This document shows, in pieces, positions 20,332 to 28,254 of a DNA stretch of 64,000 bases. The stretch lies in NCBI RefSeq assembly GCF_002836055.1, contig NZ_PJBS01000309.1, forward strand, positions 1 through 64,000, in the 5' to 3' direction. Below the pieces are notes generated by a model. The model saw only the letters and a list, made by a program, of their open reading frames with translations, was not told where the DNA came from and ran no database searches. This stretch comes from Psychroflexus sp. MES1-P1E (GTDB taxonomy: Bacteria > Bacteroidota > Bacteroidia > Flavobacteriales > Flavobacteriaceae). How positions within the stretch are numbered: position 1 is the stretch's first letter; every line of letters starts with the position of its first letter. The position numbers and the translations under genes were made by a program.

Positions 20332-20820
20332 TTAAACTAATTTTTTCTTCATAAACACCTTGCAGGAATAGTGTCCTGTATCTCCTAATCGCTCTTCTAT
20401 GTAATCAAAACCCGATTTTTTATATAATTTCTGAGCAGGCTCCATGGAAACTAAAGTCTCTATATAGCATTCATTAAAATGATGCTTTTTAGCAAATTTT
20501 AAGCACACTTGCATCATTTTTTGTCCCAAGCCTCTCCCTCTCACCTCAGGATGGAAATACATTTTTTGAAGTTCACAGATTGTGCTTTCTCCATTTTCTA
20601 AAGGAGCTATACCCGCACTGCCAAGGATTTCATCTCCTTCCAGAAATACAAAATACTCTGCTCTATCTTTCTGATAAGTTTCGAAAAGCTGATCTAAAGC
20701 TATGTCTTCATAAGCTGTACCTACTTTGGGCACACCTTGTTCTATCAAGACATGGCGTATCATTTCTGCTACTTTTGCATTGTCTTTTTGTTCTATAGGT
20801 CTAATTGTTATATCAGTCAT
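20332..20820 (-). CDS. GNAT family N-acetyltransferase
   Basis: A 162-residue acetyltransferase starting at the ATG at 20820 (MTDITIRPIEQKD). A longer reading to 20910 adds 30 residues that do not fit the family. The acetyl-CoA pyrophosphate-binding signature is MYFHPEVRGRGLGQKMMQ (motif A, R-G-x-G-L-G), followed by CYIETLVSMEPAQKLYKKSGF (motif B). The substrate is unknown. It stands alone with no operon partner. Confidence 0.88.
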   Translation of the reverse strand: MTDITIRPIEQKDNAKVAEMIRHVLIEQGVPKVGTAYEDIALDQLFETYQKDRAEYFVFLEGDEILGSAGIAPLENGESTICELQKMYFHPEVRGRGLGQKMMQVCLKFAKKHHFNECYIETLVSMEPAQKLYKKSGFDYIEERLGDTGHYSCKVFMKKKLV

Positions 20821-21046
20821 GTTTTGCTTTAGTTGAATGTGATTGTTTTTAAAAAATAATTGGTCTTCCAATCTGGTTTTAAAACTACAGGCTAAATTAA
20901 GAGATTTCAAAATTTTAAGTGTCTCTATCTTGAAAAATTAAAGTCTGAACCTTTTAAATTCAAAAAGAAAAAACAGCGAAAACTATCTTTATAAAAAGGA
21001 TGATTATTTTAAGTTGAATCCATGAGTCTTTTTCTATTTTTACACC

Positions 21047-22090
21047 GTGAAAACAAATGAATTTTACATCAAAAGATGCCTTGAACTAGCTACGAATGGT
21101 CTAGGCACCACATACCCCAATCCTTTGGTAGGTTGTGTGATCGTGTATAATGACCACATTATAGGTGAGGGATGGCACATTAAAGCAGGAGATGATCATG
21201 CTGAAGTAAAAGCCATAAATTCTGTTAAAAACCAGTCTTTACTTAAAAAATCTATCCTTTATGTGACTCTAGAACCTTGCAGTCACTATGGAAAAACGCC
21301 TCCCTGTAGTGATCTTATTATCGAAAAGAAAATTCCTAAAATTGTTATAGGAACTCTGGATCCATTTGCCAAGGTCGCAGGAATGGGAATCAAAAAATTA
21401 TTAGCTGCTAAAAGAAGTGTAACTGTTGGCGTATGTGAAAAGGAATGCGAAGAGCTAAATAAGCGGTTTTTTACATTTCATAGAAAGCAAAGACCTTTTG
21501 TAATTTTAAAATGGGCTGAAACCACCCATGGTTTTATTGCTCCAACTGAACAACAGAAAGGGAATATCTTTTGGATTACCAATGCGTATTCCCAACAATT
21601 AGTACACAAATGGAGAAGCGAAGAGCAAGCCATTTTGGTAGGGACACAAACTGCACTCAAGGATAATCCTAAATTGAATGTAAGACATTATGAGGGTGAA
21701 AACCCAACACGTGTTGTGATCGATAGAGCTTTAAAATTGCCAAGCTCCCTAGCTTTGATCGACACCTCCCAGGCTACTGTCGTGTTCCATGACCATAAAC
21801 TGACTAAAGCGAGTCAAAACAATTTAAATTTTGAAGCCCTCGACTTCGAAAGGAATCTACCTGAACAAATTTTGTCTAGCTTATATGAAAAGGGATTACA
21901 ATCTGTAATTATAGAGGGTGGTGCCATGACTATACAGAGCTTTATTGATCATAAGCTATGGGATGAAGCTAGAGTATTTATCGGGAAAAATGAAATTAAA
22001 TACGGCCTTAAAGGACCCGTGCTAGACCAAAAAGCCACAAGAAATGAATGGCTAGAAGGTGATCAACTCAATTATTTTCAAAATGATTAA
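21047..22090 (+). CDS. ribD: Bifunctional diaminohydroxyphosphoribosylaminopyrimidine deaminase / 5-amino-6-(5-phosphoribosylamino)uracil reductase
   Basis: Second and third steps of riboflavin synthesis. The N-terminal deaminase has the zinc motif HAEVKAI (near residues 51-57) and PCSHYGKTPPCSDLI (near 77-91). The C-terminal reductase follows with AEQAILVGTQTALKDNPKLNVR and VIIEGGAMTIQSFI. The start is GTG at 21047. The 347-residue length is normal. The stop region overlaps the next gene by 8 bases. Confidence 0.94.
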   Translation: MKTNEFYIKRCLELATNGLGTTYPNPLVGCVIVYNDHIIGEGWHIKAGDDHAEVKAINSVKNQSLLKKSILYVTLEPCSHYGKTPPCSDLIIEKKIPKIVIGTLDPFAKVAGMGIKKLLAAKRSVTVGVCEKECEELNKRFFTFHRKQRPFVILKWAETTHGFIAPTEQQKGNIFWITNAYSQQLVHKWRSEEQAILVGTQTALKDNPKLNVRHYEGENPTRVVIDRALKLPSSLALIDTSQATVVFHDHKLTKASQNNLNFEALDFERNLPEQILSSLYEKGLQSVIIEGGAMTIQSFIDHKLWDEARVFIGKNEIKYGLKGPVLDQKATRNEWLEGDQLNYFQND

Positions 22091-22691
22091 GACTATTATT
22101 TTTGACTTCGGAGATGTATTTCTTACTCTAGACAAGTCAGCTACACTAAAGCACATGAAAATTCATGGAGCAACTGAGCTAAGCGAGGAATTAATTAAGG
22201 TTAATGCTAGTTATGAGAAAGGATTGATCTCAAGTTCAGATTTTATTCAGCATTATATCACTTGTTTTCCAGGATTAACGCAAGACGCTTTTATTAAAGC
22301 TTGGAATTCTATTTTAATTGAGTTCCCTGCAGAACGTTTGGAATTTTTAAAACAGCTTCAAGCCTCAGGAAAATATACTCTTATTTTATTGAGTAATACC
22401 AATGCGCTGCATATCGATTGGGTAAAAGCAAACATTCCAATTTATGAAGAGTTCAAATCCTGTTTTGATCAATTTTATCTCTCTCATGAAATCCATTATC
22501 GAAAACCAAACAGAGATGTTTTTGAATATGTTCTCAATACCAATAAGCTTTCCCCTGAGGAGACTTTATTTGTAGATGATACTCAGGATCATATTTTATC
22601 TGCAAAAACTCTAGGATTACATATCTGGCATTTGCAGGCTGGAAAAGAAGAAGTCGTCGATTTATTCTCTATTAAATCTGACTTATTTTGA
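22083..22691 (+). CDS. HAD family hydrolase
   Basis: A 202-residue haloacid-dehalogenase-fold phosphatase. Starting at the ATG at 22083, motif I reads IIFDFGDVFL (nucleophile at FDFGD near residues 6-10), motif II ILLSNTN near 105-111, the motif III Lys is in YRKPNRDVF, and motif IV is LFVDDTQDH near 167-175. This is the YihX/GPP-like subgroup; the substrate is not predictable. It overlaps ribD by 8 bases, and a link to the missing riboflavin-precursor phosphatase step is possible but unproven. Confidence 0.87.
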   Translation: MIKTIIFDFGDVFLTLDKSATLKHMKIHGATELSEELIKVNASYEKGLISSSDFIQHYITCFPGLTQDAFIKAWNSILIEFPAERLEFLKQLQASGKYTLILLSNTNALHIDWVKANIPIYEEFKSCFDQFYLSHEIHYRKPNRDVFEYVLNTNKLSPEETLFVDDTQDHILSAKTLGLHIWHLQAGKEEVVDLFSIKSDLF

Positions 22692-23563
22692 TTGTTCTTC
22701 TCCTTAGTATTTTATCATCTAGCGCTATTTATATCGCTTTTAAACTTTTTGGAAAATATAAAATTACAACTCTCAATGCGCTTATAGTCAACTACTTTAC
22801 CGCTTTTATTCTAGGACTTAGTTTACAAAATCAGTTGTCTATAGACGAACTACTTGAAACTCCCCAAAAGGATTGGTTTTATGGCTCTATGACTTTGGGT
22901 GTTATGTTTATACTCGTCTTCTACCTTATGGTTATTACCACGCAAAAAGGGGGAATGTCTGTCGTTTCTGTAGCTAGCAAAATGAGCGTTGCCATTCCTG
23001 TACTTTTTGTAATTGCATATTATGATGAACCTTTAGGCCTCCTTAAAATTATAGGCATTTTGATGGCATTAGTATCTGTCTATCTGGTCTCGGTAAGACG
23101 ACGCGATGGTTTAAGTATTGATATGAAGTTCTTTATTTTTCCGCTTTTGGTCTTTCTAGGAAGCGGTCTTATAGAAAGCAGTATTAAATTTTTGGAAAAT
23201 ACGTATGTGCCAGATTCGGAAATCTCCTTGTTTTCTGCCAATACCTTTTTATTTGCCTGCCTTACTGGAAGTCTGGTTTTTGGATATAAAGCTCTTTCTG
23301 GCAGAGCAAAATTTAACTGGAAAGATATTTTAGGAGGATTCTTATTGGGTATTCCCAACTACTTTTCGATCTATTTTTTCATCTTGGCCCTAAGAATCGA
23401 TGGACTGGATAGCTCTAGTATTTTAATTATTAATAATGTTTCGATTGTCTTGCTGTCGACGCTTTTAGGAATAGTGTGTTTTAAAGAAAAGATAAGTCCC
23501 AAGAATTGGATAGGGATTGGAATCGCCATTTTAAGCATTCTATTAATTACCTACGTGAACTAA
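22688..23563 (+). CDS. EamA/DMT superfamily transporter
   Basis: A 291-residue integral membrane protein of about ten hydrophobic segments in two five-helix halves, as in EamA drug/metabolite transporters (second half beginning near FFIFPLLVFLGSGLIESSI, about residue 140). The C-terminal SIVLLSTLLGIVCFKEKISPKNWIGIGIAILSI is the standard last pair of helices. The start is TTG at 22688, overlapping the HAD stop by 4 bases. The transported compound is unknown. Its end overlaps the convergent PAP2 gene by 21 bases. Confidence 0.85.
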   Translation: MIVLLLSILSSSAIYIAFKLFGKYKITTLNALIVNYFTAFILGLSLQNQLSIDELLETPQKDWFYGSMTLGVMFILVFYLMVITTQKGGMSVVSVASKMSVAIPVLFVIAYYDEPLGLLKIIGILMALVSVYLVSVRRRDGLSIDMKFFIFPLLVFLGSGLIESSIKFLENTYVPDSEISLFSANTFLFACLTGSLVFGYKALSGRAKFNWKDILGGFLLGIPNYFSIYFFILALRIDGLDSSSILIINNVSIVLLSTLLGIVCFKEKISPKNWIGIGIAILSILLITYVN

Positions 23564-24112
23564 TTTGTATAGAAGGAAATTGTAAAGTTCATAAAACAAA
23601 ATAGCAAGGATAGTCCCCACAACCCCTCCAACTATAACATCGCTTGGGAAGTGAACTCCAACAAAAATTCTACTTGATGAAAATAAAATAGGCCAAATAA
23701 AAATTAGACCTAAGTATCTATATTTAGATTTAAGACTTAAAAATACAAAGACGGTAGCTGCAAATGAAGTGGAAGCATGACCCGAAAAAAAACTGGAGTG
23801 AGAAGGCTCATACAAAACTTTAATAACTTCTGAAAGCGCTTCTACTGTATTTGGCCTGCTTCTCATAACCAAAAATTTGGTGAAATCTGTAATTAAATGA
23901 GTTAAACCTGCACAAACTAAAACTATTGACAGACCTAAAACGCCTTTCTTAGCCGGTGACTTATAAAAAAAGAGTGCCATAAGAAATATTAAAAAGGGTA
24001 TCCAATGTTTTGTGTAAGTCACAAAACTCCAAAATGGATTTAATACATCAGGACTTAGGTTATTTAGAAATACCATTAATTCCCAATCCCATTTTACAGG
24101 ATTGATTTCCAT
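23543..24112 (-). CDS. PAP2 family phosphatase
   Basis: A 189-residue membrane phosphatase of the PAP2/undecaprenyl-diphosphatase superfamily. The three-part motif is present: KFLVMRSRPN (near residues 77-86), FSGHASTSF (near 110-118; Ser-Gly-His) and SSRIFVGVHFPSDV (near 147-160). Five to six transmembrane helices surround it. Possible substrates are undecaprenyl diphosphate or phosphatidate. Its first base overlaps the last base of tatA, so they share a transcript. Confidence 0.9.
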   Translation of the reverse strand: MEINPVKWDWELMVFLNNLSPDVLNPFWSFVTYTKHWIPFLIFLMALFFYKSPAKKGVLGLSIVLVCAGLTHLITDFTKFLVMRSRPNTVEALSEVIKVLYEPSHSSFFSGHASTSFAATVFVFLSLKSKYRYLGLIFIWPILFSSSRIFVGVHFPSDVIVGGVVGTILAILFYELYNFLLYKLVHVGN

Positions 24113-24414
24113 TAGAATCGACGTTTGATGGGACCAATAGCATCTTCAACCTCATCTTTCAATTTTGAAGTTTTAGACTCTAAAGTCTTGGTATGTTCTT
24201 CAACCTCTTTTTTGATGTCGAAATCTAGATTATGTTCCTTTTTTTGCTTGGTAATTTCAGTTTTAATCTCATCCGTTGCATGTCTAAAGGATTTCATCGT
24301 TTTACCAAAAAACCTAGCCATTTCTGGGATTTTATCCGCACCAAAAACCATTATCAAAATAAATAATATAAAAGCTATTTCTGCCCCACTAATAAATAAA
24401 GGTAATTGAATCAT
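24112..24414 (-). CDS. tatA: Sec-independent protein translocase subunit TatA/TatE
   Basis: A 100-residue Tat component: one N-terminal transmembrane helix (SGAEIAFILFILIMVFG, near residues 9-25) followed by GADKIPEMARFFGK, an amphipathic helix with the conserved FG, then a charged tail. It forms the protein-conducting part of the twin-arginine translocase. No tatC lies in the window. A TatB assignment is less likely because Bacteroidota usually have TatA and TatC only. Confidence 0.88.
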   Translation of the reverse strand: MIQLPLFISGAEIAFILFILIMVFGADKIPEMARFFGKTMKSFRHATDEIKTEITKQKKEHNLDFDIKKEVEEHTKTLESKTSKLKDEVEDAIGPIKRRF

Positions 24415-24479
24415 ATCACAAATATACTGGTAAGCAATTGAACAAAGAAATATTAAAATTTAAATCTTAGATAAAGATT

Positions 24480-25394
24480 TTAAAAAATCGACAATCCTGT
24501 AAGCGTAGTTAACTCTTCCAACACCTTCATCCCTAGTGCAGAATTTCCTTTATCATTGAGCATAGGACTCCAAACTGTTACTGAATAATGTTGAGGATGA
24601 ACGGCTACAATGCCGCCTCCAACTCCACTTTTCCCTGGTAGGCCCACTCGATAGCTAAATTCTCCTGCTTCATCGTAAAATCCACAGGTCTGCATAATCG
24701 CATTAATACGCTTCACACTTTGAGGATCTATCACTTGCTCCTGACTTCTAAAATGCTTGCCTTCATTGGCATAGAGCATAAAGGCTTTTGAAAGCTGATC
24801 GCAAGTCATCGCTAAAGAGCACTGGTAAAAATAGAAATCCAGTATGTCCTCGGTGTCGTTAGTAATATTGCCAAGAGATTTCATGTAATTAACCAAAGCT
24901 TTGTTTCGGTACCCATGCTTTTTTTCACTTCTGGCAACAGACTCATCGAAGTGAATGTCCTCACTTCCACAAAGTTTTCTTACGAATTTCAAAAGGTCTT
25001 TTTTTGGATTATCCAGAACAGTTAACAAAGCATCCGCAACCACTATAGATCCAGCATTTATAAAAGGATTACGAGGGATGCCTTTTTCTCTTTCCAACTC
25101 TGTAAGAGAATTAAAAGACGATCCTGAAGGTTCAACGTTTACACGTTTCCAAAGCTCCTTTCCTAGCAATTCTTTAGCTATTGTAAGAGTGAAGACTTTT
25201 GAAATACTTTGAATAGAAAATTTTTCTTGGCTATCTCCAAATTCATAGGATGAGCCATCGTGAGCGTAGAGATAAATCCCGAATTTTAAAGGATCAACCT
25301 TAGACAATTCTGGTATATAACTCGCTGCATTTCCCATACCTGTATCGGGAATAAAATCTTTCTGAAGTCGATCTAAAATAGCTTGATAATCCAT
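24480..25394 (-). CDS. glsA: Glutaminase
   Basis: Beta-lactamase-fold glutaminase converting glutamine to glutamate and ammonia. The catalytic Ser-x-x-Lys is in QSISKVFTL near residues 62-70, NPFINAGSIV lies near 112-121, and GKSGVGGGIVAVHP is near 250-263. Length of 304 matches the family. Its start is directly adjacent to the end of pepE (25394/25395), so the two are likely co-transcribed. Confidence 0.94.
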   Translation of the reverse strand: MDYQAILDRLQKDFIPDTGMGNAASYIPELSKVDPLKFGIYLYAHDGSSYEFGDSQEKFSIQSISKVFTLTIAKELLGKELWKRVNVEPSGSSFNSLTELEREKGIPRNPFINAGSIVVADALLTVLDNPKKDLLKFVRKLCGSEDIHFDESVARSEKKHGYRNKALVNYMKSLGNITNDTEDILDFYFYQCSLAMTCDQLSKAFMLYANEGKHFRSQEQVIDPQSVKRINAIMQTCGFYDEAGEFSYRVGLPGKSGVGGGIVAVHPQHYSVTVWSPMLNDKGNSALGMKVLEELTTLTGLSIF

Positions 25395-26096
25395 CTAATT
25401 GAAATTTAAAATAGCATTGGGATCTATTTCGTAAGCTAATCGGCCAGGTTCAAAAATACGTGCGGAAAATTTATTTTCCAAAGTGATTTTAGAATCCGAT
25501 ACTTTTAACCAACTCCCTTCACGCAAACCTACAACTATTACAGAATTTAGATTTTGAAATTCCTTAATTCGAGTCTCACGCGTTTCCCCTTTATGGGTTG
25601 ATTTTAAATCGGGATCTTTATAATGTGCATTAATATTAAAATCAAGAAGGCCCAAAGTTTTAAATGAAGGAGGGTAAACAATAGGCATGTCGTTGGTCGT
25701 TTGCATAGTAAGACCACATATATTACTACCAGCACTCGTCCCTAAATAGGGAGCCCCAGCATCAATTGCAGTTCTTAAAACGTCCATCAATCCAAGTTCA
25801 TGTAACTGCTTTACAAGTAAAAATGTATTTCCACCTCCAACAAAAATAGCTTCAGCAGAAGCAATAGCTTTTTTGGGGTCTTTAAATTCATGCAAACCTC
25901 TTACATGTTTACCACAGGGCTTTAAGCCCTTTTTAGCCTTTTCAGTATAGTCATCGTGAGTAATGCCTCCAGACCTTGCAAAAGGTATAAATAAAATGTC
26001 TTCAACATCGGCAAAATGAGTCTCAAGAGTTGGTAGTAAATACTCTAGATAAGAGCTGCCGTGAATAGTGGATGTACTAGCTATGATTGCTTGCAT
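25395..26096 (-). CDS. pepE: Peptidase E-like dipeptidase (S51 family)
   Basis: A 233-residue class-I-glutamine-amidotransferase-like serine peptidase. The nucleophile Ser is in GTSAGSNICG near residues 118-127, GGGNTFLLV lies near 88-96, and NINAHYKDPDL near 155 provides the His region. PepE removes N-terminal aspartate from dipeptides in the cytosol. It is the first gene of the pepE-glsA pair and is divergent from the gene at 26202. Confidence 0.9.
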   Translation of the reverse strand: MQAIIASTSTIHGSSYLEYLLPTLETHFADVEDILFIPFARSGGITHDDYTEKAKKGLKPCGKHVRGLHEFKDPKKAIASAEAIFVGGGNTFLLVKQLHELGLMDVLRTAIDAGAPYLGTSAGSNICGLTMQTTNDMPIVYPPSFKTLGLLDFNINAHYKDPDLKSTHKGETRETRIKEFQNLNSVIVVGLREGSWLKVSDSKITLENKFSARIFEPGRLAYEIDPNAILNFN

Positions 26097-26201
26097 ATGC
26101 TTTCAACGAATAATGTGTGGTAAACTGAGTTAACAAAAAAATTAGTGTCAAAATTAAGATTGTGTATCTGATTTTTTAAGTAGATTGTGAAAAAATAACA
26201 C

Positions 26202-26987
26202 ATGAAATTAATCTTTACCAGCCTTTGCCTCGTTTTCATACAAGTATTAACTGCACAAATTAGTGATCGCGTTTATGTTGCAGGAGAAATTATAGTTCCT
26301 ATTGATGGCGAGGCCTCACAAATTGAAATCATCAATCAAAATACAGATAAAGGCACGGTTACCAATCAATACGGTCAATTTGGAGTTTTGGTGAGACTAG
26401 GAGATCGTTTAAGATTTGAAGCCATTCAATATCAAAATTTTACAGTGGTCATAGATAAGAATATCATACTAAAAAAGAAATTGACCATCAAAATCAATGA
26501 TGAAATCAACACCTTGGACGAAGTGATCGTATCACCTTATGATCTGGAAGGCAATATTGAGGTGGACGCAAGGAAAGTAAATGCAACTTACTTTAAAGCG
26601 CCTGGTGATGGTTCAGAATCAATTCTGAACGATTACGATGGAACACAACCGAATATAAGAACTCAAACTATAAATGAAGGTCTTAATACCGAACAACAAT
26701 TTATAAAAAATGGATTGAACATCGCTAATATTTTTAGAACAATTTTAGCATCTAAAGAGGTTACTGTAGACCATAAGTTGCCGGAAAATGTTGATGTTAT
26801 GGTGAGAAAGATGTACAAAGATTCCTTTTTTAAAGAAAATCTTAATATCGATGAAGATAAAATCAATCAGTTTATTTTTTACGTCGAAGATAAAGGCCTT
26901 ACTAAAAAAATGCTTAAAAAAGGGAATGAATTGGACTTGATTGAGTTTTTGATTCAAAAGTCTAAAGAATTTAAATCCCAAGACTAA
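26202..26987 (+). CDS. Exported carboxypeptidase-like regulatory domain protein (1 of 2)
   Basis: A 261-residue exported protein with a signal peptide (LIFTSLCLVFIQVLTA, cleaved near residue 19). Residues 25-110 form one CarboxypepD_reg-like beta-sandwich (VAGEIIVPIDGEASQIEIINQ, NTLDEVIVSPYDLEGN), the same domain found at the N-terminus of SusC-type receptors, but no TonB plug or barrel follows. The rest (about 140-261) is helical and unassigned. A paralogue of the same design starts 1 base after it. Function unknown. Confidence 0.72.
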   Translation: MKLIFTSLCLVFIQVLTAQISDRVYVAGEIIVPIDGEASQIEIINQNTDKGTVTNQYGQFGVLVRLGDRLRFEAIQYQNFTVVIDKNIILKKKLTIKINDEINTLDEVIVSPYDLEGNIEVDARKVNATYFKAPGDGSESILNDYDGTQPNIRTQTINEGLNTEQQFIKNGLNIANIFRTILASKEVTVDHKLPENVDVMVRKMYKDSFFKENLNIDEDKINQFIFYVEDKGLTKKMLKKGNELDLIEFLIQKSKEFKSQD

Positions 26988-26988
26988 T

Positions 26989-27732
26989 TTGAGAATCTAC
27001 TTCTACCTCCTTTTAATCTTACCCGTACTTAGCTTTGGGCAAGAAAAATTTATGAAGGGTCAGATTTATGCAGATTCTTTGGACACTTATCAAATCAACA
27101 TCATCAATATCACTCAAGAAATAGGGCAAGTGTCCACTAAGGATGGAAAATATAACATAAGAGCTAAAGTAGGCGATTCCATATTATTTACTTCTCTTCA
27201 ACATAAAACCTACACCCTAAATATTGAAGATAACAATTTGAGAACTAGCACTTCTATTTTTCTAGAAATGCAAATCAACGAATTAGAAGAAGTCACTATC
27301 TTACAATATAACCTTACAGGTAACCTAAGCAAAGACATTAAACAAGTTGAGACTGACTTTATTGACCAGCGACAGTTTGGTTTTAGAGTTCCTCGAAAAT
27401 TAGCTAAAGTAGAGCGAGAATTACGCGCTGCTCAAAGTAGCTCCTTAGATTTCCTCATCATGTCTCTCAATGGAGAAATGAAGAAAATAAAGCAACGTAT
27501 AGAAATTGCAAATATTAAAACTGATAAAAATAGACTCTTAAGGAGTGTCTCCTCTGGTTTAATAACTACTGACTTGAATATTCCTAAAATCTATATAGAA
27601 GACTTTGCGTATTATTGTGCAGAGGATAAGCATACAGTTTCCATCATGGATAAAGGAGATCCATTAGCATTAATCGATGAGTTGAAGCTAAAAGCAATTT
27701 CTTATATTTCGCTCAAAAATTTAAAAAAATGA
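26989..27732 (+). CDS. Exported carboxypeptidase-like regulatory domain protein (2 of 2)
   Basis: A 247-residue paralogue of the preceding gene: signal peptide (FYLLLILPVLSFGQ), CarboxypepD_reg-like domain (GQIYADSLDTYQINIINITQ, NELEEVTILQYNLTGNL), then a helical tail. The shared pattern [IE]NxLxEVxxxxYxLxGN shows the duplication. The start is TTG at 26989, which places the signal peptide correctly. Its end overlaps the next gene by 4 bases. The order of these two genes, a DUF6702 gene and an M1 peptidase suggests a common envelope role, which is inference. Confidence 0.7.
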   Translation: MRIYFYLLLILPVLSFGQEKFMKGQIYADSLDTYQINIINITQEIGQVSTKDGKYNIRAKVGDSILFTSLQHKTYTLNIEDNNLRTSTSIFLEMQINELEEVTILQYNLTGNLSKDIKQVETDFIDQRQFGFRVPRKLAKVERELRAAQSSSLDFLIMSLNGEMKKIKQRIEIANIKTDKNRLLRSVSSGLITTDLNIPKIYIEDFAYYCAEDKHTVSIMDKGDPLALIDELKLKAISYISLKNLKK

Positions 27733-28223
27733 AAGTTTTATTGACTTTTTTTATTTGGCTTTCTATCTCAACAACTGCAGACGTCCATGAATTCTATCTT
27801 AGCGTCACCGATATAAATTATGTTGCTGAAAAACAAAGTCTACAGATCATTTCTAGAGTGTTTACAGATGATTTTGAAGATGTTCTCAATAAACGGTATC
27901 AAAAAGATTTTAAACTTATTCCCTCTTTAGAAGTCAAAGAAACTGAAGTCTATATCGAACGGTATATTAAAGATAAATTTTTTGTAGAGTCTGTGGGTAA
28001 AATTTTATCCCTGAAGTATTTAGGAAAGAAATATGAAGAGGACATGGTTTACTTATATATCGAAATTGAAAATATAGATGAGCTTAACTCAATAACTATT
28101 GAAAATTTAATTTTGACAGATTTGTTTGAGCAACAAAAAAATATGATTCATTTCAAATCTGGAGAGTTTAAAAAAAGTTTTATTTTAGAAAAAAAACTCT
28201 CAAAACGAACACTAACATTCTAA
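27729..28223 (+). CDS. DUF6702 family exported protein
   Basis: A 164-residue protein with a short signal peptide (LLTFFIWLSISTTA). The mature part begins VHEFYLSVTDINYVAEKQSLQI, the typical opening of the DUF6702 family, which is linked to M1-type peptidase genes in flavobacteria. No catalytic motif is visible. It overlaps the preceding gene by 4 bases and lies 31 bases before the M1 peptidase, so it probably shares a transcript with both. Confidence 0.72.
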   Translation: MKVLLTFFIWLSISTTADVHEFYLSVTDINYVAEKQSLQIISRVFTDDFEDVLNKRYQKDFKLIPSLEVKETEVYIERYIKDKFFVESVGKILSLKYLGKKYEEDMVYLYIEIENIDELNSITIENLILTDLFEQQKNMIHFKSGEFKKSFILEKKLSKRTLTF

Positions 28224-28254
28224 CCTTAATTTAAGTATAATAACACAGTACATT